This document shows positions 30,529 to 40,717 of a stretch of DNA of 64,000 nucleotides, in pieces. The notes beneath the pieces are model-generated. The model saw only the letters and a program-made list of their open reading frames with translations, had not been told where the DNA came from and did no database searches. The number at the start of each line of letters is the position of its first letter. The stretch's first letter is position 1. The position numbers and the translations under genes are program-made. The DNA is from Iodidimonas muriae (GTDB lineage: Bacteria; Pseudomonadota; Alphaproteobacteria; Sphingomonadales; Rhodothalassiaceae), in contig NZ_BMOV01000009.1 of the NCBI RefSeq assembly GCF_014647255.1, positions 41,232 through 105,231 on the forward strand, given 5' to 3'.

Positions 30529-31998
30529 CTATCTGATCCTGTTCAATTCATCGAACATCGTTTGAACCGCCGCAACGACACGGGCATTCGCAGAAAAAGC
30601 CTGCTCGATCACCAACAAGCGTTGTGCTTCCGCATCCACATTAACACCAGTTTGATCCACAAAACGCAGCGTCAGCGTATCACGGACAATGCTGCGACTG
30701 GCCACTTCCCCATCCGCATTTACCCGCATCGATTGCTGTGCATCCATCATAAGAGCGGAAAAACCAAGAAGCGAATCACTGGCACTCAACCCTGTCCCCG
30801 GCGGAAAGCTGGCCGTGCCTGTCAGTCCGTCCAGAAAGGCCGCCACTTGCGTGCTGTCGGCACTGTCTCCTGGGGTCGCCGCAGCAACACCATCGCGCAA
30901 ACGGGATAAAACGCCGCCAGCGGCCGGGTCCACTTGTCCATCATTCACCGCGATACGCCCCGCAAGCCCGGCAGCGAAAGCGAGAGGGTCATGAACTGCA
31001 CTCGCATCGGTGAACAACCCAGCTCCACCGGGCGGGAGCGAGGCATCGGCATTTTGAAACTGCACCAACACCCCACTGGCCAGACCATCCACCTGCGCTT
31101 GAAAGTCCGGGAACACGGTATCCCTGAGCGTAAACAGTCCCGCCAATTTTCCGCTTCCAACGGCCATGGCCCCACCACCGCCCGGCGTTATATCCGTCCC
31201 TTCAACACTTAAACCGCTAAGACCTGTGCCCAATGTGACAGACGGATCGACAAAACTGGCAGCGGTAAAATCAATTTGCCGCGCCCGCCCATCCACCAAT
31301 GTCACGCCTTCGCTGCTAAGAACCACCATTTCGCCGTCTTCGCGTTCAAAACTGCGAATACCGACAATCTGAGACAAAGCCGATATTTGCCGATCCCGTT
31401 CATCCCGCAAATCACTTGCGTCTTCCCCCACCGCCTGTGCGCGCCTGATAGACCGGTTAAGATCTTCCACACGGTTCAGAGCTAAATTAGCTTCCTCCAC
31501 TGCAAAACCGATGGCTTGTTCGGAGGCTTCCCTTTCCGAGGTGATCGCCGCCTGGATGGTCTGAAAACCGCCCACCAAATCATAGGCTGCATCGAGCACA
31601 GCATTTTGCGCCGTGGCGCTGGCCGGTTGATCGAAAAGCGTGCGGAAGCTATCGGCCAAACCCTCGATCATAAAAGAGATAGACCGTTCTTGTGCAGGAT
31701 CGCCAAACACCTCCGCATAGCGCGACAAGGCCTCTGACCGTATCTGCGCATCGGCCAAACGCGCCTCTTCCAGGCGAATATCGCGCAAGAGGCGTTCATC
31801 GACGGCACTGCGTTCCTGACTGGTGACAACGCCGGAACCGGCCCCACCAAGAACAAGTGAACTCAGTGTGCTGTCCTTGCGGACAAAGCCCGCCGTGCTG
31901 GCATTGGCAATATTCACCGATGTAGTTGAAATCTGCTGCTGGGCAGACCGCAAACCCGATTGTGCATTGGACAGCGCCAGAGTAAGGCTCATGCTCAT
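30529..31998 (-). CDS. flgK: Hook-filament junction protein FlgK
   Basis: 489 aa. N-terminal rod/hook-type motif (QISTTSVNIANASTAGFVRK) and C-terminal QTGVNVDAEAQRLLVIEQAF, then the NARVVAAVQTMFDELNRIR helix, both diagnostic for FlgK (HAP1). The middle has low-complexity, gene-specific sequence. Located 30 bp after flgE. Confidence 0.95.
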   Translation of the reverse strand: MSMSLTLALSNAQSGLRSAQQQISTTSVNIANASTAGFVRKDSTLSSLVLGGAGSGVVTSQERSAVDERLLRDIRLEEARLADAQIRSEALSRYAEVFGDPAQERSISFMIEGLADSFRTLFDQPASATAQNAVLDAAYDLVGGFQTIQAAITSEREASEQAIGFAVEEANLALNRVEDLNRSIRRAQAVGEDASDLRDERDRQISALSQIVGIRSFEREDGEMVVLSSEGVTLVDGRARQIDFTAASFVDPSVTLGTGLSGLSVEGTDITPGGGGAMAVGSGKLAGLFTLRDTVFPDFQAQVDGLASGVLVQFQNADASLPPGGAGLFTDASAVHDPLAFAAGLAGRIAVNDGQVDPAAGGVLSRLRDGVAAATPGDSADSTQVAAFLDGLTGTASFPPGTGLSASDSLLGFSALMMDAQQSMRVNADGEVASRSIVRDTLTLRFVDQTGVNVDAEAQRLLVIEQAFSANARVVAAVQTMFDELNRIR

Positions 31999-32028
31999 TC
32001 TCCCTTCAAGGCCGGATCACGGATTGCG

Positions 32029-33318
32029 TTAACGCTTCAACTGCGTGGCTTCTGCCAGCATTTCGTCCGCCGTCCGAATGACTGTGGCATTGGAAGAATA
32101 AGCGCGCTGCGTTTCAATGATGGAGGTGATTTCCGATGCGATCTCCACATTGGAGACTTCAAGGGCATTGGCCCGCAATTCCCCCGCAGGCCCTTCACCG
32201 GGATTGAACAGACGAAAGGTTCCGGAATCCCGGCTCAATTGAAAGGCATTCCCATCCACCGGTTGCAGCCCGTTCACATTTGTGACATCCGCGACCGGAA
32301 TGATAAAAGTTGCCAAACGCGCCCCGGAATCAAACACTGCAAAAACGGTCCCGTCATCACCGATCTCGACACTGCGCAATTCACCGGCAGGGGTGCCATC
32401 CCGAACGGGAGCACGCACGGAATTATCCCCGACGAACTGGGTAATCCCCGACAGGGAATTGCTGGCGCCAAAAGAAATGCCCAATGTCTGCGTCCCGCCA
32501 TTCACTGTCAAATTGAGGGTACCGGTGACATCATCGATCAAGGGAGCGCCGCTGAAATCCGGTGCCCCTGCAATGGTGCCAGCCACCGAGCCATCATTAA
32601 AGCTAATGGTTTGCGGCGGAATCGGAGGCGCCAAAGGCGCCCCGTTATCCAGAAAATCCACCGTGTAACTATTGGCGGCACCGGGCGTCCAGACCAAACT
32701 CAAGGTGCGCGATTCACCAAGAGCAGAGAAATATTCGACACTGGTTTCGAACGGTCCGCCCGGCGTCGGACCGGTCAATTGGGCCGGTAGATTGCCTTGC
32801 AATTCAATGTTCGTTGTTGGTGTGCCAATATTATTGAACGCATTCACATTAATCGGCTGCAAGCTGGCAAAGCTGTCCCTGTTCGGCACACCATTTGCGA
32901 AAGACCCGTCGGGATTAAGGGCAAAGCCTTGCAAGAACAGTCCTGCCGTATTGCGCAAAAAGCCATTTGCATCGGGAGAGAACTGCCCGGCTCTGGTCAG
33001 TGCGAAATTATCCACCCCCGTGCCATCGACCGCAGGCGTCACCACAAACATCCCGCGTCCATTGATCGCAAGATCCGTACTGTTGCTGGAGGTGGTAATT
33101 GTCCCGTTCAGGGAAATATCGGTCCGAACATTGGGAAGGGTTCCCGAGGCAGAAAAACTACTGTCATTGCCGCCAATGAACAAGGACGTGAAATCCACAT
33201 CCGATCTTTTAAAACCAATCGTGGAAGAATTGGCAATATTATCGGAAATGGCGGCAAGCCGTGTTGACTGTCCCAAAAGACCACTCACACCGGCCTGCAA
33301 TGCACTCGACAAGCTCAT
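32029..33318 (-). CDS. flgE: Flagellar hook protein FlgE
   Basis: 429 aa. N-terminal TRLAAISDNIANSSTIGFKR, the FlgE/F/G D1 region around DLAINGRGMFVV, and the C-terminal SEITSIIETQRAYSSNATVI helix. FlgE polymerises into the hook, using FlgD as scaffold and FliK as ruler, both encoded further right. A 171-bp AT-rich gap upstream separates it from motB and probably holds its promoter. I could not find a clear sigma-54 or sigma-28 box. Confidence 0.95.
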   Translation of the reverse strand: MSLSSALQAGVSGLLGQSTRLAAISDNIANSSTIGFKRSDVDFTSLFIGGNDSSFSASGTLPNVRTDISLNGTITTSSNSTDLAINGRGMFVVTPAVDGTGVDNFALTRAGQFSPDANGFLRNTAGLFLQGFALNPDGSFANGVPNRDSFASLQPINVNAFNNIGTPTTNIELQGNLPAQLTGPTPGGPFETSVEYFSALGESRTLSLVWTPGAANSYTVDFLDNGAPLAPPIPPQTISFNDGSVAGTIAGAPDFSGAPLIDDVTGTLNLTVNGGTQTLGISFGASNSLSGITQFVGDNSVRAPVRDGTPAGELRSVEIGDDGTVFAVFDSGARLATFIIPVADVTNVNGLQPVDGNAFQLSRDSGTFRLFNPGEGPAGELRANALEVSNVEIASEITSIIETQRAYSSNATVIRTADEMLAEATQLKR

Positions 33319-33489
33319 TTTCCAGTCTCCTCAAGAAACACGTTCCAATATTTCAAGAAGCATAGACTGCGGCAATTAAACCCTGATAAAATAATTACTT
33401 TTCTTATATAAATAGAAAAATTTTATACTTTTTTCCTGCCATATCCTCCCATGAAAGACCAATATATCCCCATCCATGACAAGCCCGTC

Positions 33490-34482
33490 TCAGCGGCGGT
33501 ATTTTTCTGTCAGACTGGGAAGAAGATCGATGGCCAAAGGGGTGCTGCGCAAGACCTGAATGGCAATGCGGCGATTACGCGGATCGAGTGGCTGCTCCTT
33601 AATCAAGGGATCCCGGTCCGCCATGCCTTCAACCCGGGCGATCCGCCTGCTGTCCACCCCGCCCGTCTCAAGAAGTCGCCGCGCCGCATTGGCGCGGCCG
33701 GTGGACAATTCCCAATTCCCACGGGCTTGGTTGGCATATTTCGCGCCATCGGTATGGCCCTCGACAATAATGTCATTGGGAACGCGCATCAAGGCGGTCG
33801 CGACCAGAGACAAAAGACGGCGAGAGCGTTCCGACGGCTCTGCGCTGGCCGTTTCAAACATGGCAAAACCTTCCATGTCGCTAATCTGGATGCGCAAGCC
33901 TTCCGGCGTGCGTTCAAACATCAGGGCCGCGATCAAATTGGCCAGTTCTTGATCCTGGCTGATCGCATTGAGAAGTGTCGTCTCGAGCTCTTCAAAATTC
34001 CGGTCTTCCATAAGGCCGGTTTCCGTAATCATCTTAAAATCGCGTAGCGCCTCATGAGTCTCTTCTCCCACATCCCTCGCCGCTTCCACTCCCTCCGGCA
34101 CGGACAGGTCATCGCCCAGATAAGGCGCACGCTTTTCCGATCCGATCGGTGCTTCTACGGGCGGTGCAGAAATAGGCAAGGATTGCGTCCCGCTGGCATT
34201 GGGGGATGTCAACGCTCCACGATCATCGGTGGAGCGCCCGCTCAACACCCCGTCACCGCCGGAATTGGATCGCGAAACCGAAACCGGATTGAAAAAATCC
34301 GTCAGCCCATCGCGTTGGCTTTCCGTTGTGATGGTGGCAAGCCAAAGCACCAGAAAAAAAGCCATCATGGCCGTGGTAAAATCCGCATAAGCGATTTTCC
34401 ACACCCCGTCATGCTCCCCTTCATCATCATCAGAGAGCTTGGCGCGACGAATAATGATCAGTTTTTCTTTTTCGGGGCGCAT
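33490..34482 (-). CDS. motB: Flagellar motor stator protein MotB
   Basis: 330 aa from the ATG at 34482; a GTG one codon earlier is possible. The membrane helix AYADFTTAMMAFFLVLWLAT contains the proton-carrying Asp (~D34). The C-terminal OmpA/Pal domain (VEGHTDGAKYANQARGNWEL, NAARRLLETGG) binds peptidoglycan and anchors the stator. The ion is more likely H+ than Na+, but the sequence does not prove it. Located 25 bp after motA. Confidence 0.95.
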   Translation of the reverse strand: MRPEKEKLIIIRRAKLSDDDEGEHDGVWKIAYADFTTAMMAFFLVLWLATITTESQRDGLTDFFNPVSVSRSNSGGDGVLSGRSTDDRGALTSPNASGTQSLPISAPPVEAPIGSEKRAPYLGDDLSVPEGVEAARDVGEETHEALRDFKMITETGLMEDRNFEELETTLLNAISQDQELANLIAALMFERTPEGLRIQISDMEGFAMFETASAEPSERSRRLLSLVATALMRVPNDIIVEGHTDGAKYANQARGNWELSTGRANAARRLLETGGVDSRRIARVEGMADRDPLIKEQPLDPRNRRIAIQVLRSTPLAIDLLPSLTEKYRR

Positions 34483-34510
34483 CACACTTCCTCCCTAGGC
34501 CGGGCAAACA

Positions 34511-35401
34511 TCAAGCAGCCGCTTGTTCATCGGCTTTTTTATTCACCGCAACAGCAAGCATGGTGGCTTTTTCCACTTCGTAAAAACTGGGGCGGATTTC
34601 CGTAAACAAGACCTTCCGCGCATATTCCACGCATATTTGCGGCGCATATCCATTCAAATAGGCAAGAAGACCCGCCTTGATACAGGTGAAGTAATTCAAG
34701 TCTTCTTCCCGTTGCGTCTTGATCACCACCGCCACCGGAGACGCAAATCCATAAGACAACATCACCCCCATAAAGGTTCCCACCAAGGCCCCGGCGATCA
34801 AACCACCCAGAATTTCAGGCGGTTGATTGATTGCACCCATTGCCTTGATCACCCCCAAAACAGCGGCAACAATTCCAAGCGCAGGCAAACTTTCGGCAAC
34901 CCTATGCATGGCCTTGGGGGCCTGGGATTGTTCCCTTTGCATGGTTTCCATTTCCTCATTCATCAAGGCTTCCAACTCATGCGCCCGCTCCGATCCCAGA
35001 GAAATCAGGCGCAGATAATCCGTGATGAACAAAACACCCCGTTCATTGCGCAGAACTCCGGGGAAATTATTGAACAATTCAGATGAAAACGGGTCGTCAA
35101 TATCCCGCTCCAAAGACATCATGCCCTTGGCTTTTGCCTGCTTGAACAATGCAAATTGTAAAGACAGCAATTCAACATAATCTTCGCGGCTATATTTGGA
35201 GTTTTTAGCCAACCCCATCAGGGCTTTTCCTGTGTCTTTCACCACCCGCCGCGGATTACCGATGATAAATGCACCAAAGGCCGATCCGGCGATAATAAGG
35301 ATTTCAAAAGGCTGCCAGAGCAATTCCACATGGCCACCCAATGCGGCAAAACCGCCAAGGACGCTGGCCAGAACGACCACGGCTCCAATAATCATATTCA
35401 T
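34511..35401 (-). CDS. motA: Flagellar motor stator protein MotA
   Basis: 296 aa. Four membrane helices, a cytoplasmic loop with charged residues facing FliG, and typical MotA positions: KAKGMMSLERDIDDPFSSEL, AESLPALGIVAAVLGVIKAM and GALVGTFMGVMLSYGFASPV. With MotB it forms the torque-generating ion channel. First gene of motA-motB; the 692-aa gene ends 65 bp upstream on the same strand and may be co-transcribed. Confidence 0.95.
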   Translation of the reverse strand: MNMIIGAVVVLASVLGGFAALGGHVELLWQPFEILIIAGSAFGAFIIGNPRRVVKDTGKALMGLAKNSKYSREDYVELLSLQFALFKQAKAKGMMSLERDIDDPFSSELFNNFPGVLRNERGVLFITDYLRLISLGSERAHELEALMNEEMETMQREQSQAPKAMHRVAESLPALGIVAAVLGVIKAMGAINQPPEILGGLIAGALVGTFMGVMLSYGFASPVAVVIKTQREEDLNYFTCIKAGLLAYLNGYAPQICVEYARKVLFTEIRPSFYEVEKATMLAVAVNKKADEQAAA

Positions 35402-35466
35402 CGGTTTTCACCCCTTTTAGCGATCATATCCATCGCCATGGCTTCCCTTCCTTTCTGTCCTGCGCC

Positions 35467-37545
35467 CTAATTTCCGGCGGCCATGGCACGATCTTGAAAC
35501 AGATCACCCCCGCCCCCTGTCATGACACGCGGCAAGGCATCATCAATAAGCCTGTGCAAGGCCGCGCTGTCGGGGAGACGCGATGCCGCAATAGCCCCCC
35601 CCTGATCCGGCGCCTGTGGTTTCCAGTGGCTGTCGATGGCCGGGATAGCGGCACAGTTTTGTGCCGATGGCCCGTTATTCCTGGTGGTTTTTCCGGTTTC
35701 CTGGCGGTGCAGAAAGCGGGAGAGACATCTGCGATACCGGACCTCATCCCGAGTGGGGTCAGACGAACGCCCTTCATCCACATAAGCCGACCAGTCTCCC
35801 AGCAGCCAGAGCAAACTCTTCGGCACATCGAAACCAAGAGCGCCCAGTGCTGCCAGTTCAGCACGTGCCTCTGTTTCGCGTCCAAGCTGTTGCAGCGCTT
35901 TCGCGCGCAATATCCCAAAATGGCGTCTATCCATGGAAGCCTTGGATGTGGTCAGCACATCCAAGGCCTGCTCCGGCTGTCTTGCCGCAATCCACATTTC
36001 GGCTTGATCTGCACTCAAAGACCGGGCTTCGGCAGGAGACACCGTCTCCCGATACTCCTCCAGCATTCGTGCCGCATGGCCAGCAAGACCGGCATTTCTT
36101 AAAAAACGGCCGTAATTGCGCACAAGATCGCGCCCGATCAGCCCGGGGTCCCAAAATGGACGGGAGGCCTCGGAAAAATCGATGATACTCAAAAGCTCTG
36201 CTTCATCGATATCCGCCTGCTGCTGCGAGACCACCAAAAGTCCATGCACCAGTTCATTCAGCGCTTCCCGCGCAACGCGCTGCCATAAATCATCGGTGGT
36301 CTGTTCGAGAAGCGACAAGAGAACAAAGCCGCTTTCAATCGGCGCGCCATATTCCCGATAGGCCGATGCCAATGTCAGCATCACCTGCCACGCCGTGGCA
36401 TCACCATGCCAATCATATCGCAGATGTTCCAACCCCAAAATCACCGATGCCAAAGACTGGTGCCCTGTTCGCCATTCAAGCGTCAAACGCCGCAAGCGGG
36501 CATCAATTGCGGCGGCCCCCTCGCCATTTTCAGCTTGCCCATAAAGCTGCAAGGCGCGATTGAAATCCCCGGTTTCTTCCGCCAATCTTGCCCTTATGAC
36601 AGAGATTGCCGTTTGATCCGCCGGAAAATCGCTTGGCAAGGACGCATCAAAATTACCGACCAGGCCTTGCACCTCACTGCGCCGACCGGTTTCCAGCAAT
36701 GCCTCGGCGGTAATGGCGGTTACACGGGCTTCCACCCAATGGGGATAGTCTTTCAAGCGCGGCAAAACCGCTGCAAACCATCGATGCCCCGGCACCGGAC
36801 CGCCAGCCAGCGCAAAACGGACCGCCGACCAAAGACAGGCATCCAGATCCCGCTCTTTTACCAAGGCCAACAACAAACCATCTTCGGCGCCACTCCCCGA
36901 TAAAACGACACTTGCCATTCTGGTGGCTCTTGTCGCCTCCACATCGGATAGGCCGGACTGCCTTTGCGCCTCGTTTTGCTCGTCAATCAAGGCAAGAGTC
37001 TCCGGAAGCAATGCATGGGCGAACATCAGATCTGCCAGATCTCGCAAAAGCGTCACCGGCTTTGCCCCCTTGCTTCTTCTTTCGGATCTGTTTTCGCCTC
37101 GGCTTTGCGCCAATTGCCCGATCATGCGGTTCCTCACCGTCCAGAACCCTCCTTCGGACGCCGCCAGCGTCCATCTCGGCAAAGGCATGGACGACATGGC
37201 ATCCCGATCGCGGCAATTCATGGCCGAGGCGGACCACAAGTCCCCAATAGGTTGCGCATCCCATTGTTCTTTCGAGGAGGAAGCCCGCATCACACCGAAG
37301 GAAGGCGGCACTAGAATTTGCGTAGAAATACCAAAAGCCCGCCCATCATTGTCATGTAATTCCGGCTTCAATCGCGGGACCGGCTGAGCAATAGCTTCCA
37401 CACCTACAGTCAATAGAAAGAAAGCAATATATGCTATGATCGAAAATCCAACAGAAATACCAATTGCATCAAATTTTAATAAAAAAATAGATCGATATTT
37501 ATTAAATCTATTTTTCATAACTATTTCTCGCTGCGGCAACTTCAT
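35467..37545 (-). CDS. Membrane-anchored TPR-like protein, flagellar cluster, unknown function
   Basis: 692 aa. A short cytoplasmic start is followed by one membrane helix (AIGISVGFSIIAYIAFFLLT, residues ~27-50), and the rest is predicted periplasmic. From residue ~165 to ~580 the sequence is helical with loose TPR character (FNRALQLYGQAENGEGAAAI, EQALDVLTTSKASMDRRHFG). It lies immediately upstream of motA on the same strand and divergent from flgF. A periplasmic helical scaffold beside the stator genes recalls rhizobial MotC by position, but I see no sequence reason to call it MotC. The start could also be at a later methionine (KNRFNKYRS). Confidence 0.7.
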   Translation of the reverse strand: MKLPQREIVMKNRFNKYRSIFLLKFDAIGISVGFSIIAYIAFFLLTVGVEAIAQPVPRLKPELHDNDGRAFGISTQILVPPSFGVMRASSSKEQWDAQPIGDLWSASAMNCRDRDAMSSMPLPRWTLAASEGGFWTVRNRMIGQLAQSRGENRSERRSKGAKPVTLLRDLADLMFAHALLPETLALIDEQNEAQRQSGLSDVEATRATRMASVVLSGSGAEDGLLLALVKERDLDACLWSAVRFALAGGPVPGHRWFAAVLPRLKDYPHWVEARVTAITAEALLETGRRSEVQGLVGNFDASLPSDFPADQTAISVIRARLAEETGDFNRALQLYGQAENGEGAAAIDARLRRLTLEWRTGHQSLASVILGLEHLRYDWHGDATAWQVMLTLASAYREYGAPIESGFVLLSLLEQTTDDLWQRVAREALNELVHGLLVVSQQQADIDEAELLSIIDFSEASRPFWDPGLIGRDLVRNYGRFLRNAGLAGHAARMLEEYRETVSPAEARSLSADQAEMWIAARQPEQALDVLTTSKASMDRRHFGILRAKALQQLGRETEARAELAALGALGFDVPKSLLWLLGDWSAYVDEGRSSDPTRDEVRYRRCLSRFLHRQETGKTTRNNGPSAQNCAAIPAIDSHWKPQAPDQGGAIAASRLPDSAALHRLIDDALPRVMTGGGGDLFQDRAMAAGN

Positions 37546-37633
37546 TCAATAACGAAACGTGGATTTAAACTATCCTGTATAAATTAAATCGAGGTTCAAA
37601 TGATGGAGGCCGCCGTTCAAGGCGGTGTGGGCA

Positions 37634-38368
37634 ATGGATACATCCCTTTATGTTGGCCTTTCCCGGCAAGTGGCGCTGGCCCGCGAATTCGATATTGCGG
37701 CTCATAATATTGCCAATGCAGGAACAGTCGCGTTTCGCGGCGAGGCCACCTTGTTCGATTCGGTAATCGAACAAGCCGGGGCGGCGGACCCGGTATCTTT
37801 TGTTATCGACAAGGCAAGCTATCACGACACACGGCCAGGAACGCTGATCGAAACCCAAAATCCATTGGATGTCGCCATTCGCGGTGAAGGCTGGTTGACG
37901 GTGCAAACCGATCAAGGCGAGCGCTATACCCGGGACGGGCGCATGACCATTTCCGAAGCAGGCCAATTGGTAACCATCGCGGGCGGCCTGCCGGTGCTGG
38001 ACGTTAACGGAACCCCGATCAATATCGACAATCTTGGCGGAGCGATCGAAATTTCCGCGGATGGCGTTGTTTCGCAAAAAATTGGGGAATTCGATGAACA
38101 GATTGGCCGCTTGGCCCTTGTAGAATTTGCCGAAACACAGCTTTTGACGCGGCAAGGCGATGGGCTTTTCGATAGCCCCGTTCCCGGTCAACCCGCCATT
38201 GATAGCCAGATCGTCCAAGGCACGATCGAACAATCGAATGTGGAGCCGATCATGGAATTGACCCGGCTGATGGATGTGTCTCGCGCCTTTCAGCAGGCCG
38301 CCGAATTCATCGAAAATGGCGACGAATTAAAACGCGAGGCCATTAGCCGCCTCGGTCGCCGCGTCTGA
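37634..38368 (+). CDS. flgF: Flagellar distal rod protein FlgF
   Basis: 244 aa from the ATG at 37634, giving the classic start MDTSLYVGLSRQ; a GTG at 37625 is in frame but unlikely. Contains DIAAHNIANAGTVAFRGE, the DVAIRGEGWLTV D1 motif and the C-terminal VEPIMELTRLMDVSRAFQQA helix. Heads the plus-strand operon flgF-flgG-flgA-flgH. Confidence 0.95.
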   Translation: MDTSLYVGLSRQVALAREFDIAAHNIANAGTVAFRGEATLFDSVIEQAGAADPVSFVIDKASYHDTRPGTLIETQNPLDVAIRGEGWLTVQTDQGERYTRDGRMTISEAGQLVTIAGGLPVLDVNGTPINIDNLGGAIEISADGVVSQKIGEFDEQIGRLALVEFAETQLLTRQGDGLFDSPVPGQPAIDSQIVQGTIEQSNVEPIMELTRLMDVSRAFQQAAEFIENGDELKREAISRLGRRV

Positions 38369-38392
38369 TCACCATAGCCAAGGAAAAGCCAT

Positions 38393-39178
38393 ATGAGAGC
38401 GCTTAAAATTGCAGCCACTGGAATGATGGCGCAGCAAATGAATGTGGAAGTGATCGCCAATAATATCTCCAATGTGAACACCACTGCCTTCAAACGCAAT
38501 CGGGCCGAATTTTCCGATCTGATGTATCAAACGGAAAACCGGCAAGGGGCCTTTTCATCGGATGCCGGAACCATCATTCCCGCAGGTGTCCAGCTTGGCC
38601 TTGGTGTGAAAGCATCTGCCGTTTCGCGTATCGGCGCTCAGGGAGCACTGATCCAAACATCCAATCCTTTGGATGTTGCAATCGAAGGGCGCGGCTTTTT
38701 TGCTGTCACGCTTCCCGATGGCGATACGGCCTATAGCCGGGCAGGTAATTTTCAACTTTCCGAAGAAGGCCAGATCGTCACCAATGAAGGCTTCCAGATC
38801 GATCCGGGCATCTTCATTCCCCAAGAAGCGACCGACATCATCATCAACGAGGTCGGTGAGGTTTTTGCGCAATTGGATGGGCAGACGGACCCGGTTTCAC
38901 AAGGACAGATCACATTGGTGACCTTTCTGAATGAAGTCGGACTTGAAGCATTGGGAGACAATCTCTTCCGGGAAACCGCCGCGTCCGGTGATCCACAATT
39001 GGGCATCCCGGGTGAAGAAGGCTTCGGTACGATCAGACAGAGATTCGTCGAAGGCTCGAATGTCAATATTGTCGAGGAAATCACCAATCTCATTACCGTG
39101 CAACGGGCCTATGAAATGAATTCCAAGGTTATTGAAACCGCCGATGAAATGTCGCGCACAGTGACCAATCTCCGCTGA
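38393..39178 (+). CDS. flgG: Flagellar distal rod protein FlgG
   Basis: 261 aa, the standard length. MRALKIAATGMMAQQMNVEV with VIANNISNVNTTAFKRNRAE at the N-terminus, DVAIEGRGFFAVTLPDG in D1, and INLITVQRAYEMNSKVIET-like C-terminal helix. FlgG forms the distal rod through the P and L rings. Located 24 bp after flgF. Confidence 0.97.
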   Translation: MRALKIAATGMMAQQMNVEVIANNISNVNTTAFKRNRAEFSDLMYQTENRQGAFSSDAGTIIPAGVQLGLGVKASAVSRIGAQGALIQTSNPLDVAIEGRGFFAVTLPDGDTAYSRAGNFQLSEEGQIVTNEGFQIDPGIFIPQEATDIIINEVGEVFAQLDGQTDPVSQGQITLVTFLNEVGLEALGDNLFRETAASGDPQLGIPGEEGFGTIRQRFVEGSNVNIVEEITNLITVQRAYEMNSKVIETADEMSRTVTNLR

Positions 39179-39183
39179 TCCGC

Positions 39184-39972
39184 ATGGCGGCTTCGCAGCA
39201 GAACAACGCAAAAGCCATATGGGAGCAGACAGCACCAATGCGCCATCTTGCACATTATATCCGTCACGACACGGCCAGGTCGGGCCCGAACAGATTGTGG
39301 CCAGTCCTTGCAGTCATCCTTGTGGCATATGCTCTTTTTGCGCAAAACCCGACAAAAGCAGCACCCGGCAGCCTTCAAACGCTGGAACAAAGACTGGCTG
39401 CAGAGATACACAGGCAACATCTGATCCGCCTTAGTGACGATGAGATACTCGTCATCGAACTTGATGCAACAAAGGTGCCCCCCAGCGCTGACATCATCAG
39501 TCTGCGCGTTGATCCCGCAACCGGCCGTCTTGCGGCCCTTTTGGCCACAAAGCCGCACCCTGTTCGCGTCAGCGGCCGCGTATCCCGTCGCGTTGAACTG
39601 GTGGTTCCCGGCCGCACCATCCATCCCGGCGAAATCATCACGCCGCAGGATTTGGTCCATACCCAGCTACAAAGCAGCAAAATTCTTCCCCAAAGCCTCA
39701 CAAGTGCACAACAACTTATAGGAAAGGAAGCCCGTCGTGTTCTTGCCGCCGGTCGCGCCGTGGATGCACGCAAAGTGGGCCCACCCCTTCTGGTGGAAAA
39801 GAACTCCGAAGTCGATATCCATTTCGCAACCCCCACTCTTACCATCAAGGCCAAAGGGCGGGCACTTGAAGACGGCGGTTTGGGGGATGTCGTCAAGATC
39901 ATGAATATCGAAAGCAGAAAGATCATAGACGCAAGGATTACCGGCCATGAAACGGTTACAATCGTCAATTAA
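39184..39972 (+). CDS. flgA: P-ring assembly chaperone FlgA
   Basis: 262 aa, with a possible alternative start at 39238. A hydrophobic export helix (LWPVLAVILVAYALFAQNP) precedes a SAF domain containing VVPGRTIHPGEIITPQDLVH, then IGKEARRVLAAGRAVDARKV and the C-terminal LGDVVKIMNIESRKIIDARI. This is the standard FlgA build, a periplasmic chaperone for FlgI. It begins 5 bp after flgG and overlaps flgH by 26 bp. Confidence 0.92.
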   Translation: MAASQQNNAKAIWEQTAPMRHLAHYIRHDTARSGPNRLWPVLAVILVAYALFAQNPTKAAPGSLQTLEQRLAAEIHRQHLIRLSDDEILVIELDATKVPPSADIISLRVDPATGRLAALLATKPHPVRVSGRVSRRVELVVPGRTIHPGEIITPQDLVHTQLQSSKILPQSLTSAQQLIGKEARRVLAAGRAVDARKVGPPLLVEKNSEVDIHFATPTLTIKAKGRALEDGGLGDVVKIMNIESRKIIDARITGHETVTIVN

Positions 39973-40696
39973 ATACGGCAGCCTGATTCTGGCTGCCATT
40001 GCCTTAAGTGGCTGTCATGGACGCTTTGGCCGCATCGGCGAAGATCCGCCCTTGGCACCTGTCGCCAATGAACAGGCGTGGCAAAATGATCGCGTGGTGA
40101 GTTATCCCTTGCCACCGGAACAGCAGGTATCCTTGCCGCCAAATGCACTTTGGGTAGACGGCAAAAAAACATTCTTTCGTGATCTGCGGGCCAAATCTGT
40201 GGGCGACCTTCTCACGGTGGTTATCGCTATTGATGATGAAGCAGAGCTATCGAACACCACCACGCAAAACCGCACGGCCACATCGAATCTCGGTCTGGAT
40301 GGCTTTTTCGGGCTGCCAGGAGAATTGGATAGCGCCCTCCCCGACAGTTTCGATCCATCCGCAGCCGTTGATCTCAATAGCGGCAGCGGTCATAGCGGCT
40401 CCGGCGCCATTGATCGCGATGAAGAAATTCGCATTCGTATTGCGGCTATTATCGTACAAGAATTGCCCAATGGGAATTTTGTGATTTCAGGGCGGCAAGA
40501 GGTCCGCGTTAATGCGGAATTACGGGAAATCCGCATTGCCGGAATCATTCGCCCAGAAGACCTCGCTACAGACAATACCGTCCGTTATGATCAGGTTGCT
40601 GAAGCTCGGTTATCCTATGGCGGAAAAGGGGTTATTACGGATGTGCAACGACCTCGATATGGGCAGGAATTCCTTGATATCGTCCTTCCCTTTTAA
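39947..40696 (+). CDS. flgH: Flagellar L-ring lipoprotein FlgH
   Basis: 249 aa. Lipoprotein signal with lipobox LSGC (Cys ~22). Then LWVDGKKTFFRDLRAKSVGD, the GDLLTVVIAIDDEAE strand, the QELPNGNFVISGRQEVRVNA motif and IAGIIRPEDLATDNTV, all diagnostic for FlgH. It forms the outer-membrane L ring. Its start lies inside flgA, so translation is coupled. Confidence 0.96.
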   Translation: MKRLQSSIKYGSLILAAIALSGCHGRFGRIGEDPPLAPVANEQAWQNDRVVSYPLPPEQQVSLPPNALWVDGKKTFFRDLRAKSVGDLLTVVIAIDDEAELSNTTTQNRTATSNLGLDGFFGLPGELDSALPDSFDPSAAVDLNSGSGHSGSGAIDRDEEIRIRIAAIIVQELPNGNFVISGRQEVRVNAELREIRIAGIIRPEDLATDNTVRYDQVAEARLSYGGKGVITDVQRPRYGQEFLDIVLPF

Positions 40697-40717
40697 CCCT
40701 GTGAAAGAGTGAGCCCC

